Origin: JBGPEQ01 sp050180895
Lineage (GTDB): Bacteria; Pseudomonadota; Alphaproteobacteria; Dongiales; Dongiaceae
DNA: 64,000 bases
NCBI GenBank assembly: GCA_050180895.1
Contig: JBFXDS010000008.1
Coordinates: 120,993 to 184,992, forward strand
Direction of reading: 5' to 3'
Position 1 is the stretch's first letter, and every line of letters starts with the position of its first letter. Position numbers and translations under genes: made by a program. Below, one piece after another: positions 45,246 through 54,887 of this stretch. Under the pieces are notes generated by a model that was given only the letters and a program-made list of their open reading frames with translations, made no database searches and was not told where the DNA came from.

Positions 45246-47888
45246 TCAGCGCCGGGCCGGCACCGGCCCGAGCAGCGCCGGCAGCAGCAGCAGCGACGCC
45301 AGCAGGGTGTGGCAGAGGCCGATGGTCAGCAGCCAGCCCATGGCGGCCGTGCCGAGATGCCCGGAGAGCGACAGGCTGCTGAAAGCGGTCAGGGTCGTCA
45401 GCCCGCTGAACAGGATGGCGCGCGCGGTGCTCGATTGCAGCGGATCGGGCCGGCCGGCCCGCCAGTTCACGACGAAGTAGATGCTGAAGGCCACGCCGAT
45501 GCCGAACAGCAGCGGCAGGGCGATCACGTTGGCGAAGTTCAGCGACATCCCCATCAGGATGGCCGTTGCCGCCGTCATCAGGGCGGCGAAGCAGAGCGGC
45601 GCGATGACCAGCAGCACGTCCCGCACCCGCCGCAGCACCAGCCCGAGCAGGATGACCACGCTCGCCAGCGCGAAGGCGCCGGCGATCTGGAAGGCGTGCC
45701 AGACGGTCTCTCCCGAGCGCTGCAGGATCAGGGCCGTCCCCGTGACGTCCGGCACGATCTGGCGCACGGCGTCGACGAAGCGCACGAGCGTGGCATTGTC
45801 GTTGGAGTCGCCGCGCGGATAGATCTCCACGCGTGCCCGCCCGTCCGGTGCGACCCATTCCCGCTTCAGCTCGTCGGGCAAGGTTTCATAGGCCACGGGC
45901 GCGGCCGACAAAGCGAGGCGCAGCTGCGCCAGCTGCGCCGGCAACCCCGACAGCAGCGCGCGCTGCATCAGGGCGATGCCGTCATCGCCGGTCGCGATGA
46001 GGTTGCGCAGGAGATCGGTCAGGCGTCTTGCCGGCGGCGTGGCGTCCGGCAGCGCCGACAGCTTGTCGATGGTCTCGGCGATCGTCCGCAGGGTCGTCGC
46101 CGCGCCCGGCGGCGGCGCGACCGCGGGCGGTGACAGGCTAGGCAGGAGGAACAGCCCAGCATCGCCGATCATCGCCAGCTTGGTATCCTGATCCTCGGGA
46201 ACGAATGAGCTGATGGTGAGCGCCTGGCGGACCTCCGGCAGCGTCTCCAGCCGGGCGGCCAGCGCCGCGGCCTCGCGGACCGACGGCATCAGGATCTCCA
46301 ACGTGTTGGGAGTGGTCACTTCGTTGGCCATCAGCTCGCGCATCGTCGCCACGGACTCGACGTTCGGATCCTTCAGATGCAGCGGGTTGAAATCGAACTG
46401 CTGGAACGGCAGCAGCGCCAGTGCGGCCAGGGCGAGAATCGCCGCCGCCGCGATCACGCCGAACCGCCGACGGAGCAGGAACCGGTCGAGACCGGCGGCC
46501 CAGGCGTAGCCGATCGGCGCCCGCTCGCCGCCCGGCTTGAGGATCATGAGCAGCGCCGGCAGCAGCGTGATGTTGAGCAGGAACGCGATGAGCATGCCGG
46601 CGCCGGCGATGACGCCCAGTTCCGACACGCCGCGGTACGCCGTCGGCACGAAGGCGAGGAAGCCCACGGCCGTCGTGATCGCCGCCAGGAACAGCGGCCC
46701 GCCGATGGTGCGCCCGGTGCTCCGCAGCGCCGCCGTCAGGTCGTCGTGGCAGTAGCGCTCGTCGCGATAGCGGACGCAGACCTGGATGCCGAAATCCACG
46801 GCGATGCCGATGAACATGGTGGCGAAGGCCACCGAGATCAGGTTGAGGTCGCCGACCGCCACGGCGGCGAAGGCGAGCGTCCAGATGAGGCCCACCAGCA
46901 GCGAGCAGGCGATGGCCAGGATTGGCTTGAACGAGTGCAGGGCGAGGAACAGCCAGCACAGCACCATCAGGAACGAGACGACGGTGGCGAAGCCGATGCC
47001 CTTGGCCACCGTCATGTATTCTTCGTCGTTGAGCGCCACCGTTCCGGTCAGGCGGACCCGGACTCCGTTCGCGTCGCTCAGGCCGAGTTCGGCGGCCGTG
47101 TCCCGCACCAGATTTGTGGCGGCGGCGCCCGGCGCCAGCTGCGAAAAATCGAGCACCGGTCGGGCCAGGATGATGCGTTGCAGTTCGCGGCGGTCCGGCG
47201 GCCGATCGGTCAGGAGGCCCTGCCAGGAGAGCGGCGGGCCGCGGCCGGCCTGCGCCGCCGACAGTGCGTCGGCGATCGCCGTGAACGGACGATCCAGCTC
47301 GGCCGCATCCATCTGGCCCATGGCGGCGCCATCGAGCGCGAGGTTGAGCGCGCCGAACAGGCCATTGACGCTGGGGTCGGCGGCGAGGGCGGCCAACAGC
47401 GGCTGGGCCTTGGCCAGGGAGTCGGTCAAATGCCCGACCTGGTCGGCCGGCAGGAACAGGAGGCCGTTTCGCCGAAAGAACTCCAGCGCATCCGGCCGGC
47501 TGACGGAGGTGAACCTGTCCTGCCGCTCGGCGAGCCGCGCCGCCAGCCGGGCTGCTGCGTCGTCGGCGATCTCCGGCGTCGCCCCGTCGATGACGATGGC
47601 GAGTGCGCCCTCGTGCTGCGGGAACAACCGGCGGATCTCGGCCTCGGACTGGCGCCAGGGCAGCGTCGGATCGATCAGGTTCTCCGTCTGTGCGTCGATC
47701 CCCAGATGCGTGGCCGTGTACCAGCCGAACAGCACCGTGAGCACGAAGCAGGCGGCGACGACAAGATGAGCATAGCGTCGCGACAGGTCGACGACCGTCT
47801 CCGTCACCGCCGCGATGCCCGGCGTGACCGTCTCTTCCGGCGCGGCGCCGGTCATGCGTTCCCGAGGTGTCGACGATTCGATAGTCAT
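45246..47888 (-). CDS. hpnN: RND-family hopanoid transporter HpnN (MMPL-type)
   Basis: An 880-aa membrane protein with the two-fold RND layout: one helix, a large periplasmic loop, five helices, then a repeat. FATMFIGIAVDFGIQVCVRY and ALPLLFGIGVAFSIYFVVNW hold the central-helix residues of the two halves. LGIDAQTENLIDPTLPWRQS near the N terminus is typical of HpnN, which moves hopanoids to the outer membrane. ATG 47888 and an in-frame ATG 47855 are both possible. The other hopanoid synthesis genes are not in the window. Confidence 0.85.
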   Translation of the reverse strand: MTIESSTPRERMTGAAPEETVTPGIAAVTETVVDLSRRYAHLVVAACFVLTVLFGWYTATHLGIDAQTENLIDPTLPWRQSEAEIRRLFPQHEGALAIVIDGATPEIADDAAARLAARLAERQDRFTSVSRPDALEFFRRNGLLFLPADQVGHLTDSLAKAQPLLAALAADPSVNGLFGALNLALDGAAMGQMDAAELDRPFTAIADALSAAQAGRGPPLSWQGLLTDRPPDRRELQRIILARPVLDFSQLAPGAAATNLVRDTAAELGLSDANGVRVRLTGTVALNDEEYMTVAKGIGFATVVSFLMVLCWLFLALHSFKPILAIACSLLVGLIWTLAFAAVAVGDLNLISVAFATMFIGIAVDFGIQVCVRYRDERYCHDDLTAALRSTGRTIGGPLFLAAITTAVGFLAFVPTAYRGVSELGVIAGAGMLIAFLLNITLLPALLMILKPGGERAPIGYAWAAGLDRFLLRRRFGVIAAAAILALAALALLPFQQFDFNPLHLKDPNVESVATMRELMANEVTTPNTLEILMPSVREAAALAARLETLPEVRQALTISSFVPEDQDTKLAMIGDAGLFLLPSLSPPAVAPPPGAATTLRTIAETIDKLSALPDATPPARRLTDLLRNLIATGDDGIALMQRALLSGLPAQLAQLRLALSAAPVAYETLPDELKREWVAPDGRARVEIYPRGDSNDNATLVRFVDAVRQIVPDVTGTALILQRSGETVWHAFQIAGAFALASVVILLGLVLRRVRDVLLVIAPLCFAALMTAATAILMGMSLNFANVIALPLLFGIGVAFSIYFVVNWRAGRPDPLQSSTARAILFSGLTTLTAFSSLSLSGHLGTAAMGWLLTIGLCHTLLASLLLLPALLGPVPARR

Positions 47889-48034
47889 TCCGGGAGCTTT
47901 CGTCTCGATCGCTGTCGACGAGGAGAGGCGCGGCGGCTTATAGCGGCCTGCCGCCGTTCTGTCATGCGGCGATCACGCTCCTCCGGCAACCCGGTTTTGA
48001 CTCTCGGCCCGCCCGCTGGGCGGAACCGCAGCCG

Positions 48035-49060
48035 TCAGTAGACTCGGGAGGCGGCCGCGGCGGCCCCCAGATCGTCCGCGGCGCCATCGAGGAGGCGCGC
48101 GGCCAGGGCATCGCCGCCGGAGGGCAACGGCGCCGCCGGGTCGGCGATCCAGGCCACGATGTCGTCGAGGACGTCCTCGGCACTCAGGTCGCGCAGCAGC
48201 ATGTGGTATCCCCGCGGATATACGGCGATCCGCGGCCGCTCCCCCATGCCCTGGGGCAGGCGCCGCAGCGTCGCGACCACGGCGTTCTCCGGGATGATGT
48301 CCTCGTTCGCGCCGTAGAGCACGAGCGTGCGCCCGGCCAGCCTCGGCGCCGCCGCGTACGCCAGGTCCATCAGGTTGACGAGGCCGTAGATGGCGTCGAC
48401 GCGTGTCTCCTTGATGACAAGGGGATCCAGCGCCAGCTCGCGCAGCATCTCGATATTGTCCGAAGGCCGCACCTGCAGGCCTTCGCCGGTCAACGGCAGC
48501 CAGGGCATGGTGTGCGCGGCCAGCCACAGGAAGCCGCTCTGGACCGCGCCTTGCGTCTCGCGCCCCCACACCGCAGGCGCTGCAAGGATGACGCCGTCCG
48601 CGGTCGGCGGGTCGCTCGACGTCGCTGCCGCCATCACCACGGCGCCGCCCATGCTCTCGCCGAGCAGATAGAGCGGAGTCGTCGGGTAGCGGGCGCGCAG
48701 CAGGGCGGCCGTGGTCCGCAGATCCTGGATCATGCGGTCCTCGCCCGCCCACAGGCCGCGATGGCGCGTCGCGCCGAAGCCGCGCTGGTCGTAGGCGAAG
48801 GTGGCGATGCCGTGCGCGGCCCACAGCGCGGCCGGTGCGGCGAATGCATGCGAGTAGTCGTTGAAGCCGTGCAGCGCCAGGATGACCGCCCGCGGCTCGC
48901 CGTCCGGCAGCCAGTGCCGCAGCGGCAGGGCGGTGCCGTCGTTCATGACGACCGCGCCGTCGCGCAGCGCCGGGGCGACGTCGTCGGCGCCGGGCGGCTG
49001 CAGTCGCGGTGCGCAGGCGCCGAGCAGGAACAGCATCGCCAGGACCGTCAGATGTTTCAT
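48035..49060 (-). CDS. Lipoprotein alpha/beta hydrolase (monoacylglycerol lipase-like)
   Basis: A 341-aa serine hydrolase. The N terminus is a lipoprotein signal with lipobox LLGAC. The fold shows ALHGFNDYSHAF (oxyanion-hole region), TFAYDQRGFGATRH, nucleophile elbow GESMGG, acid segment LVLYGANEDIIPENA and a catalytic His in YPRGYHMLLRDL. This is the lysophospholipase/monoglyceride lipase pattern, acting on lipid esters in the periplasm or at the outer membrane. Its ATG overlaps the stop of the ABC ATPase upstream (ATGA), so the two are coupled. Confidence 0.82.
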   Translation of the reverse strand: MKHLTVLAMLFLLGACAPRLQPPGADDVAPALRDGAVVMNDGTALPLRHWLPDGEPRAVILALHGFNDYSHAFAAPAALWAAHGIATFAYDQRGFGATRHRGLWAGEDRMIQDLRTTAALLRARYPTTPLYLLGESMGGAVVMAAATSSDPPTADGVILAAPAVWGRETQGAVQSGFLWLAAHTMPWLPLTGEGLQVRPSDNIEMLRELALDPLVIKETRVDAIYGLVNLMDLAYAAAPRLAGRTLVLYGANEDIIPENAVVATLRRLPQGMGERPRIAVYPRGYHMLLRDLSAEDVLDDIVAWIADPAAPLPSGGDALAARLLDGAADDLGAAAAASRVY

Positions 49061-50064
49061 GCGGACGTGCCTGCGCCGGCCGCATCGCGGCCGGTGAGCT
49101 GCAGGAAGATGTCCTCGAGGTCGGCCTCCAGGGTCGTCAGGTCGACGACAGTGAGACCCGCGGCCTGCACCGCCGCCAGGATCTCGGCGATCTTGGTGCG
49201 GCTCGGCTGGTAGCGCAGCATCAACCGGCGCGGTCCTTGGAGGTGCGCGTCGAAGCGCACGAGCGGCGGCGGCACCTCGGTCAGGTCCTCGTCGAGGATG
49301 AAGACCAGCTCCTTGCGATCGAGCCGGCGCAGCAGCGCGGCCGTCGGCTCGCAGGCGATGACGCGGCCGTGGTTGATGATGGCGATGCGGTCGCACAGCT
49401 CCTCGGCCTCTTCGAGATAGTGCGTGGTGAGCAGCACGGTCGTGCCGGCGGCATTGAGCGTGCGAACGTAGTTCCACAGCTGCTGCCGCAGCTCCACGTC
49501 GACGCCGGCGGTCGGCTCGTCCAGCACCAGCACCGGCGGATTGTGCACCAGCGCCTTGGCCACCATCAGCCGCCGGCGCATGCCGCCCGACAGCGTGCGG
49601 GCATAGGCGTCCGCCTTGTCGCCGAGATGCAGGGCCTCGAGGATTTCCGTGGTCCGCCGCTCCGCCCGCGGCACGCCATAGAGGCCGGCCTGCAGTTCCA
49701 GCATCTCGCGCGGCGTGAAGAACGGGTCGATGTTCAGTTCCTGCGGCACGACGCCGATGGCCGCGGCCGCCGCGCGCGGCCGGCGGTCGATGTCGATGCC
49801 CCAGATGGCTGCCGTGCCCGAGGTCTTGATCACCAGCTGCGCCAGGATGTTGATCAGGGTCGACTTGCCGGCGCCGTTCGGCCCGAGCAGGCCGAACAGG
49901 CTGCCGCGGGGGATCGACAGGTCGATATCGGTCAGCGCCGGCTTCGACGCGCCGCTCTTGGAGCGGTAGGTCTTGTTGAGGCCGCGGACCGCCACCGCGT
50001 CCTCCGGCAGCCCGGCCGGCGCGGCGGAAGACGGGGATTCTTTGAGGCCGAGCACGCGCGACAT
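49057..50064 (-). CDS. ABC transporter ATP-binding protein (exporter type)
   Basis: A 335-aa ATPase with Walker A GLLGPNGAGKSTLINIL (about 60), Q-loop VVPQELNIDPFFT, signature LSGGMRRRLMVAKAL, Walker B VLVLDEPTAGVD and switch His in LLTTHYLEEAEEL. The pattern is of DrrA/CcmA-like ATPases that pair with ABC-2 permeases. No permease gene is adjacent on this strand, so the partner is elsewhere or the protein acts differently. It is coupled to the lipoprotein hydrolase and divergent from the zinc-finger gene. Confidence 0.85.
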   Translation of the reverse strand: MSRVLGLKESPSSAAPAGLPEDAVAVRGLNKTYRSKSGASKPALTDIDLSIPRGSLFGLLGPNGAGKSTLINILAQLVIKTSGTAAIWGIDIDRRPRAAAAAIGVVPQELNIDPFFTPREMLELQAGLYGVPRAERRTTEILEALHLGDKADAYARTLSGGMRRRLMVAKALVHNPPVLVLDEPTAGVDVELRQQLWNYVRTLNAAGTTVLLTTHYLEEAEELCDRIAIINHGRVIACEPTAALLRRLDRKELVFILDEDLTEVPPPLVRFDAHLQGPRRLMLRYQPSRTKIAEILAAVQAAGLTVVDLTTLEADLEDIFLQLTGRDAAGAGTSA

Positions 50065-50135
50065 GCGGTTGATTGGAACGACGGCGAATGGGTATCATCC
50101 GCGCCGCTCCGCCGCAAGCCATGCCGAGTCGACCG

Positions 50136-50321
50136 ATGCCCATCGAACCGCCGGAAATCGTCGAAACCGACAGCCCGACCGTCGCCTGCGACGGCAGCGA
50201 CGGCGCGCTGGGCCACCCGCGCGTCTTCCTGTCGATCGGCGGCGAGGGCTACGTGGATTGCCCCTATTGCGACCGCCGGTTCGTCCTCAAGAACGGCGCG
50301 ACCGCAGGGGCCGCGCACTAG
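50136..50321 (+). CDS. Small zinc-finger protein (NDUFS6-like C-terminal type)
   Basis: About 61 residues. The ligand pattern is one Cys in TVACDG, a His in GHPRVFL, and Cys-x-x-Cys in DCPYCDRRF, matching the zinc-finger domain family related to the complex I subunit NDUFS6. Several in-frame starts exist (50073, 50088, 50121, 50136); the last gives the usual N terminus (PIEPPEIVETDSPTV). In alphaproteobacteria such proteins are thought to be linked to respiratory complex I. It is divergent from the ABC ATPase. Confidence 0.75.
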   Translation: MPIEPPEIVETDSPTVACDGSDGALGHPRVFLSIGGEGYVDCPYCDRRFVLKNGATAGAAH

Positions 50322-50340
50322 ACCAGGCAGGTAGGCTGTC

Positions 50341-50410
50341 CCGCGAAAACGGGAATCCAGGGCAACAACTGTGCCGCCTGCCCTGGACCCCCGCTTTCGC
50401 GGGGGTGACA
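50341..50410. repeat. Dispersed intergenic palindromic repeat
   Basis: CCGCGAAAACGGGAATCCAG opens the element, and CCCCCGCTTTCGCGGGGGTG closes it, with inner CAGGGCA/TGCCCTG complementarity. Its read-through peptide would contain TPAFAGVT, the hallmark of a repeat found between genes throughout proteobacterial genomes. It could also act as a bidirectional terminator between the convergent zinc-finger and RND genes. Confidence 0.65.
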
Positions 50411-50439
50411 CAGCCCAAATGTTCAGGCTCCGCTCGTAG

Positions 50440-53400
50440 TCATTCGGCCGCTGGAGATTGGCTGGGGAGCGCGGGCGCCGCCGGCTTGCGGGCCACCCGC
50501 TCGCGCAGCCACTGGAACACCACGTACAGCATGGGGATGACGAAGACGCCGATGACCGAGGCTGCGATCATGCCGCCGAACACGGCGGTGCCTACGGCGC
50601 GGCGGCTGGCGGCGCCGGCGCCGACGGCGATGACCAGCGGCAGCAGGCCGAGGATGAAGGCGAAGCTCGTCATCAACACCGGGCGGATGCGCAGGCGGGC
50701 GCCGTTCACGGCGGCCTCGAGCAGCGGCACGCCCTTTTGCCGCTCCTCCTTGGCGAACTCGACGATCAGGATGGCGTTCTTGCTGGCCAGCGCGATCAGC
50801 ACCACGATGCCGATCTGCGCGTAGATGTCGTTGCTCAGGCCGGCGATCAGCAGGGCGACCAAAGCGCCCAGCAGGCCGACGGTTACCGACAGCAGGACGG
50901 GGATCGGGATGTTCCAGCTTTCGTAGAGGGCGACGAGGAAGAGGAAGGCGAACAGGATCGCCAGGCCGAGGATGATCGGCGTCTGTCCCGCCGCTTCCTG
51001 CTCCTGCTGTGCCGTGCCCGTCCAGGCATAGCCGTAGCCCGCGGGCAGCGTCTCGCGCGAGATGCGCTCCATCGCCGCCAGCGCCTCGCCCGAGCTGCGT
51101 CCCGGCGCGGCTTCGCCGTTGACGGTGACGCTGCGGTAGTTGTTGTAGCGGGTGAGCGATTGCGGGGCCAGGATCAGCCGCGCCTCCGCAAGCGAGCGCA
51201 GCGGCACCATCTCGCCCCGGCTGTTGCGCACGTTGATGCGGTAGATGTCGGTGATCCTGCTGCGGTCGGCCATCTCGCCCTGGATGTTGACCTGCCAGGT
51301 GCGGCCGAACAGGTTGAAGTCGTTCACGTAGTAGCCGCCCAACGTGGCCTGCAGCGCCTGGAAGACATCGCTGACGGAGACGCCGAGCGTCTGCGCCTTG
51401 TTGCGGTCGATGTCCAGATAGATCTGCGGCGTATTGGCGGCGAACGTGCTGAAGACGTTGCTCAGCTCCGGCTGCTGGTTGGCGGCGAAGACGAGCCCGC
51501 GCATGGCCGCGGCGAGATCCGTGGGCGTGCCGCCGGTGAGGTCCTGAAGCTGATACTCGAAGCCTCCGGTCGTCCCCAGGCCGATGATCGGCGGCAGCAC
51601 GAACGGAATCACGGTGGCTTCGCGGATGGCCGCGGCGCTCGCGCGGACCTTGTGCAGGATGGCATCGACCGACAAGTCCGGATCGAGGCGCTCCTCGAAC
51701 GGCGCCAGCGTCACCACGAAGAAGGCGTTGTTCGATTGCGCGAGGCCGTTGAGCATGCTGTAGCCGACGACCGTCGTGACGTGGAGCACCCCGGGGATGG
51801 GGGAGATGAGCGCCTCGACCTGGGCGGCCGCGGCCACGGTGCGGTTGGTCGAGGCGCCCTGGGGCAGCTGCGCCTCTACGAAGAAAGCGCCCTGGTCTTC
51901 CTGGGGAAGAAAGCCGGTGGGGATGCGGTTGTTCAGCAAGACGATGCCGGCAACCGCGGCGGCCAGCGCGAGCAGGACGAACACCGATCGCCGCACCAGA
52001 CGGGCGACGATCGCCGCATACCCGTTGCACATCCGATCGATGCCGCCGAGGACGTAGCGGATCGGGCCGCGCCGCGGTCCGTGGTGCGGCTTCAGCAGAA
52101 CGGCGCAGAGGGCCGGGCTCAGGGTGAGGGCATTGACGGCCGAGAGCAGCATCGACACGGAGACCGCGACGGCGAACTGCTTGTACAGCTCGCCGGTGAG
52201 GCCGGGTATGAAGCCGACCGGCACGAAGACCGAGAGCAGCACCAGCGTGATGGCGATGATCGGCGCGGTGATCTGCCCCATGGCCTTCTTCGCCGCTTCC
52301 CGCGGCGACAGCTTGTCGTGCTCCATGACGTGCTCGACGTTCTCGACCACCACGATCGCGTCGTCGACGACGATGCCGATGGCAAGAACCAGCGCGAGCA
52401 GGGAGACGGTGTTGGCGGAGAAGCCCAGGGCGAGCAGGACGGCGAAGGTGCCGATCAGCGAAACGGGCACGGCGATGATCGGAATCAGCGTCGCCCGGAA
52501 ACTGCCGAGGAACAGGTACACCACGATCGACACGAGGATGAAGGCCTCGAACAGGGTCTTGATCACCTCGTGGATGGTCGCATTGACGAACACCGTCGTG
52601 TCGTAGACGACGTCGTACTTCAGATCCTCCGGGAAGCGCTCGGCCAGCCGGTCCAGGGTGGCCCGCACGTTCGCGGCGATGGCCACGGCGTTGGCGCCCG
52701 GCGCCTGCGAGACGTAGAGGATGGCGCCCGGCTTGCCATTGAAGCGCCCGAAGGAGTCCGACGACTGCGCGCCGAGCTCGACCCGCCCGACATCCCGGAC
52801 GCGCACGATCGAGCCGTCCGGGTTGGCGCGGACGACGATGTCTTCGAACTCCTTGGGATCGGCCAGGCGACCCTTCGTGCGGATCGTCAGCTGGAACTGC
52901 TGGTCGTCGCTGATCGGCGCCGCGCCGATGCGGCCGACGGCCGCCTGGGTGTTCTGGCTTTGGATCGCCTGAAGGATGTCGTTGGGCGACAGGCTGAGGC
53001 TGGTCATCCGGTCCGAGTTCAGCCAGACGCGCATGCTGTAGTTGAGCGGGCCGTAGATGCCGGCGTCGCCGACCCCGGGGATGCGCGCCAACTCGTCGAC
53101 GATGTTGATCGTCGCATAGTTGCTGAGAAACAGGGCGTCGTAGGTGCTGTTGGGCGAGGACAGGCTGATGACGAGCAGCAGCGCGGAAGATTTCTTCTTG
53201 ATCGAGAGCCCCTGCCGGCTGACCTCCTGCGGCAGCTTCGCCATCGCCAGCTGCGCCCGGTTCTGGACGTTGACCGTATTGATGTCAGGGTCGGTGCCGA
53301 GCGCGAAGGTGACAGTAAGCGTGTAGGTGCCGTCGTTGCCGCTGGTCGACTTCATGTACAGCATCCGGTCGACCCCGTTGATCTGGGCCTCGATCGGTTG

Positions 53401-53589
53401 GGCGACCGTGGCTTCGACGACGTCGGCGCTGGCGCCGGGATAGACCGCCGTCACCGAGACCTGCGGCGGCACGATCTCTGGAAACTGCGCGACGGGGATC
53501 GCGAGGATAGCCAGAAGTCCCGCGAGCGTCGTTACGATCGCGATCACGATCGCCAATCGCGGCCGATCGATGAAGACGCTCGAAATCAT
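50440..53589 (-). CDS. RND multidrug efflux pump, inner-membrane subunit (HAE1)
   Basis: A 1049-aa hydrophobic/amphiphilic efflux-1 protein of standard length with 12 helices and two large periplasmic loops. The start FIDRPRLAIVIAIVTTLAGL with VAQFPEIVPPQVSVTAVYPG is diagnostic, and the proton-relay Asp pair is in AIGIVVDDAIVVVENVEHVM. It exports drugs, dyes or solvents together with the adaptor encoded just upstream (53594-54751) and an outer-membrane channel not found here. The gene order adaptor-pump on the minus strand implies one operon with a four-base gap. Confidence 0.92.
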   Translation of the reverse strand: MISSVFIDRPRLAIVIAIVTTLAGLLAILAIPVAQFPEIVPPQVSVTAVYPGASADVVEATVAQPIEAQINGVDRMLYMKSTSGNDGTYTLTVTFALGTDPDINTVNVQNRAQLAMAKLPQEVSRQGLSIKKKSSALLLVISLSSPNSTYDALFLSNYATINIVDELARIPGVGDAGIYGPLNYSMRVWLNSDRMTSLSLSPNDILQAIQSQNTQAAVGRIGAAPISDDQQFQLTIRTKGRLADPKEFEDIVVRANPDGSIVRVRDVGRVELGAQSSDSFGRFNGKPGAILYVSQAPGANAVAIAANVRATLDRLAERFPEDLKYDVVYDTTVFVNATIHEVIKTLFEAFILVSIVVYLFLGSFRATLIPIIAVPVSLIGTFAVLLALGFSANTVSLLALVLAIGIVVDDAIVVVENVEHVMEHDKLSPREAAKKAMGQITAPIIAITLVLLSVFVPVGFIPGLTGELYKQFAVAVSVSMLLSAVNALTLSPALCAVLLKPHHGPRRGPIRYVLGGIDRMCNGYAAIVARLVRRSVFVLLALAAAVAGIVLLNNRIPTGFLPQEDQGAFFVEAQLPQGASTNRTVAAAAQVEALISPIPGVLHVTTVVGYSMLNGLAQSNNAFFVVTLAPFEERLDPDLSVDAILHKVRASAAAIREATVIPFVLPPIIGLGTTGGFEYQLQDLTGGTPTDLAAAMRGLVFAANQQPELSNVFSTFAANTPQIYLDIDRNKAQTLGVSVSDVFQALQATLGGYYVNDFNLFGRTWQVNIQGEMADRSRITDIYRINVRNSRGEMVPLRSLAEARLILAPQSLTRYNNYRSVTVNGEAAPGRSSGEALAAMERISRETLPAGYGYAWTGTAQQEQEAAGQTPIILGLAILFAFLFLVALYESWNIPIPVLLSVTVGLLGALVALLIAGLSNDIYAQIGIVVLIALASKNAILIVEFAKEERQKGVPLLEAAVNGARLRIRPVLMTSFAFILGLLPLVIAVGAGAASRRAVGTAVFGGMIAASVIGVFVIPMLYVVFQWLRERVARKPAAPALPSQSPAAE

Positions 53590-53593
53590 GGCG

Positions 53594-54751
53594 TCAGCCC
53601 GCGGATTCCGCGGGGGCGGGCGCCGCCGTGGGCGCCGGGACGGTCGTCGGTTCGACCACCGATCCCGGACGCACCTTCTGAATGCCTTCGACGATCACGA
53701 GGTCGCCTTCCTTCAGGCCGTCCTCGACGGTGATGTCGACCCCTGCCGCGTTGCCGACCGTCAAGCGGCGGATTTCGACCTTCTTCTCGCCCGTGACGAC
53801 GAGCGCGAACGGACCGGCCTGGTCGATCTGGAGGGCCTCCTGCGGGATGACGAGGGAGGGTGTCGGCGCTCCGCGCTCGACGCTGACATTGGCGAACGCG
53901 CCATCGACGAGGAGACGGTCCGGGTTGGGTAATTCGGCGCGGACGGTGGCGGTATCCGTGGTCTGGTTGACCTGCACGTCGAGAAAATCGACCTTGCCCG
54001 GGTGTGGGTAGTCGCTGCCATCCGGCAGCTTCAGGTGAACGACCAGAGAGCCGGGATCGCCGCCGGTGGCGGCCATGCGCCGGCGCGACTCCAGAAGCTC
54101 GCGCTGGCTCACCTGGAACGTGACGTAGATCGGATCCTGGCTGACGATGACGGCAAGGGTGCCGGAGTCCGGTCCCACCAGGTTGCCTTCCGAGTATTTC
54201 GCCAAGCCGATTCGCCCCGCGAGCGGCGCGTGGATCTCGGTATAGGTGAGGTTGATCTTCGCCACGTCCAGGGCGGCCTGTCGTTCCTGGACTCGGGCAT
54301 CGGCCATGGCCGCCGCTGCCGCGCGGTCGTCCCGGGTGGCGACCGGGATGTTCTGCCGCTTGACCAGCTCCTCGGCCCGGTCGAGTTGAAGCCGGGCGTT
54401 CTGGGCGTCGGCCTGGGCGCTGGCCAGATCGGCCTCGGCCTGGGTGACGGCGGCCTGGAACGGCTCCTGCTCGATGACGAAGAGCAGGTCGCCGGCCGTC
54501 ACGTCCTGGCCTTCCCGGAACAAGCGCTTCTGAAGAAAGCCCTGCACGCGGGCGCGCAGCTCGACCTTATCCGTCGCCACGACGCGGCCGACGAAATCCG
54601 ACGTCAGCGTCACATCCTTCTTGGCCACCGCCGTCACGCTTACCGCCGGAGGCGGCGCTGCGGCCTCGGTACTCGCTCCTTGATCGTCGCAGGCCGGGAG
54701 CAGCAGGGCCAGACAAGCCGCCGCCACCCGCATCGAGCGCCGCTGTATCAC
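53594..54751 (-). CDS. RND efflux membrane-fusion adaptor (lipoprotein)
   Basis: A 385-aa periplasmic adaptor. The N-terminal lipoprotein signal is followed by lipobox LLPAC. The lipoyl/barrel half has VVATDKVELRARVQGFLQKR, the central helical hairpin is Ala/Gln-rich (AEADLASAQADAQNARLQLD), and THE second half has TYTEIHAPLAGRIGLAKYSE. This is the AcrA/MexE pattern. I choose GTG 54751, with GGGGAG nine bases upstream, over longer starts lacking a signal peptide. It is divergent from polA; no TetR or LysR regulator is adjacent. Confidence 0.9.
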   Translation of the reverse strand: MIQRRSMRVAAACLALLLPACDDQGASTEAAAPPPAVSVTAVAKKDVTLTSDFVGRVVATDKVELRARVQGFLQKRLFREGQDVTAGDLLFVIEQEPFQAAVTQAEADLASAQADAQNARLQLDRAEELVKRQNIPVATRDDRAAAAAMADARVQERQAALDVAKINLTYTEIHAPLAGRIGLAKYSEGNLVGPDSGTLAVIVSQDPIYVTFQVSQRELLESRRRMAATGGDPGSLVVHLKLPDGSDYPHPGKVDFLDVQVNQTTDTATVRAELPNPDRLLVDGAFANVSVERGAPTPSLVIPQEALQIDQAGPFALVVTGEKKVEIRRLTVGNAAGVDITVEDGLKEGDLVIVEGIQKVRPGSVVEPTTVPAPTAAPAPAESAG

Positions 54752-54887
54752 CGCTTCAGACTCCCCGCCCCGCGGCAGACTGCCGCCTGTCGACCCATCG
54801 TAGGTCAACCCGCTTCCGATCGCCAGCCCATGCCTTCGGCACTCTTGCCTCGACTTCGCCCGGGCAAATCGGCATCTTCCCGCGGTC

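Noticed and set aside
46377..48041. Long frame antisense to hpnN
   Set aside because: Same reason: a shadow of G/C-rich codons with no recognisable family.
50458..53733. Long open frame antisense to the RND pump (over 1000 codons)
   Set aside because: It mirrors the codon bias of the real high-GC gene and has no domain, only Arg/Asp/His-rich low complexity.
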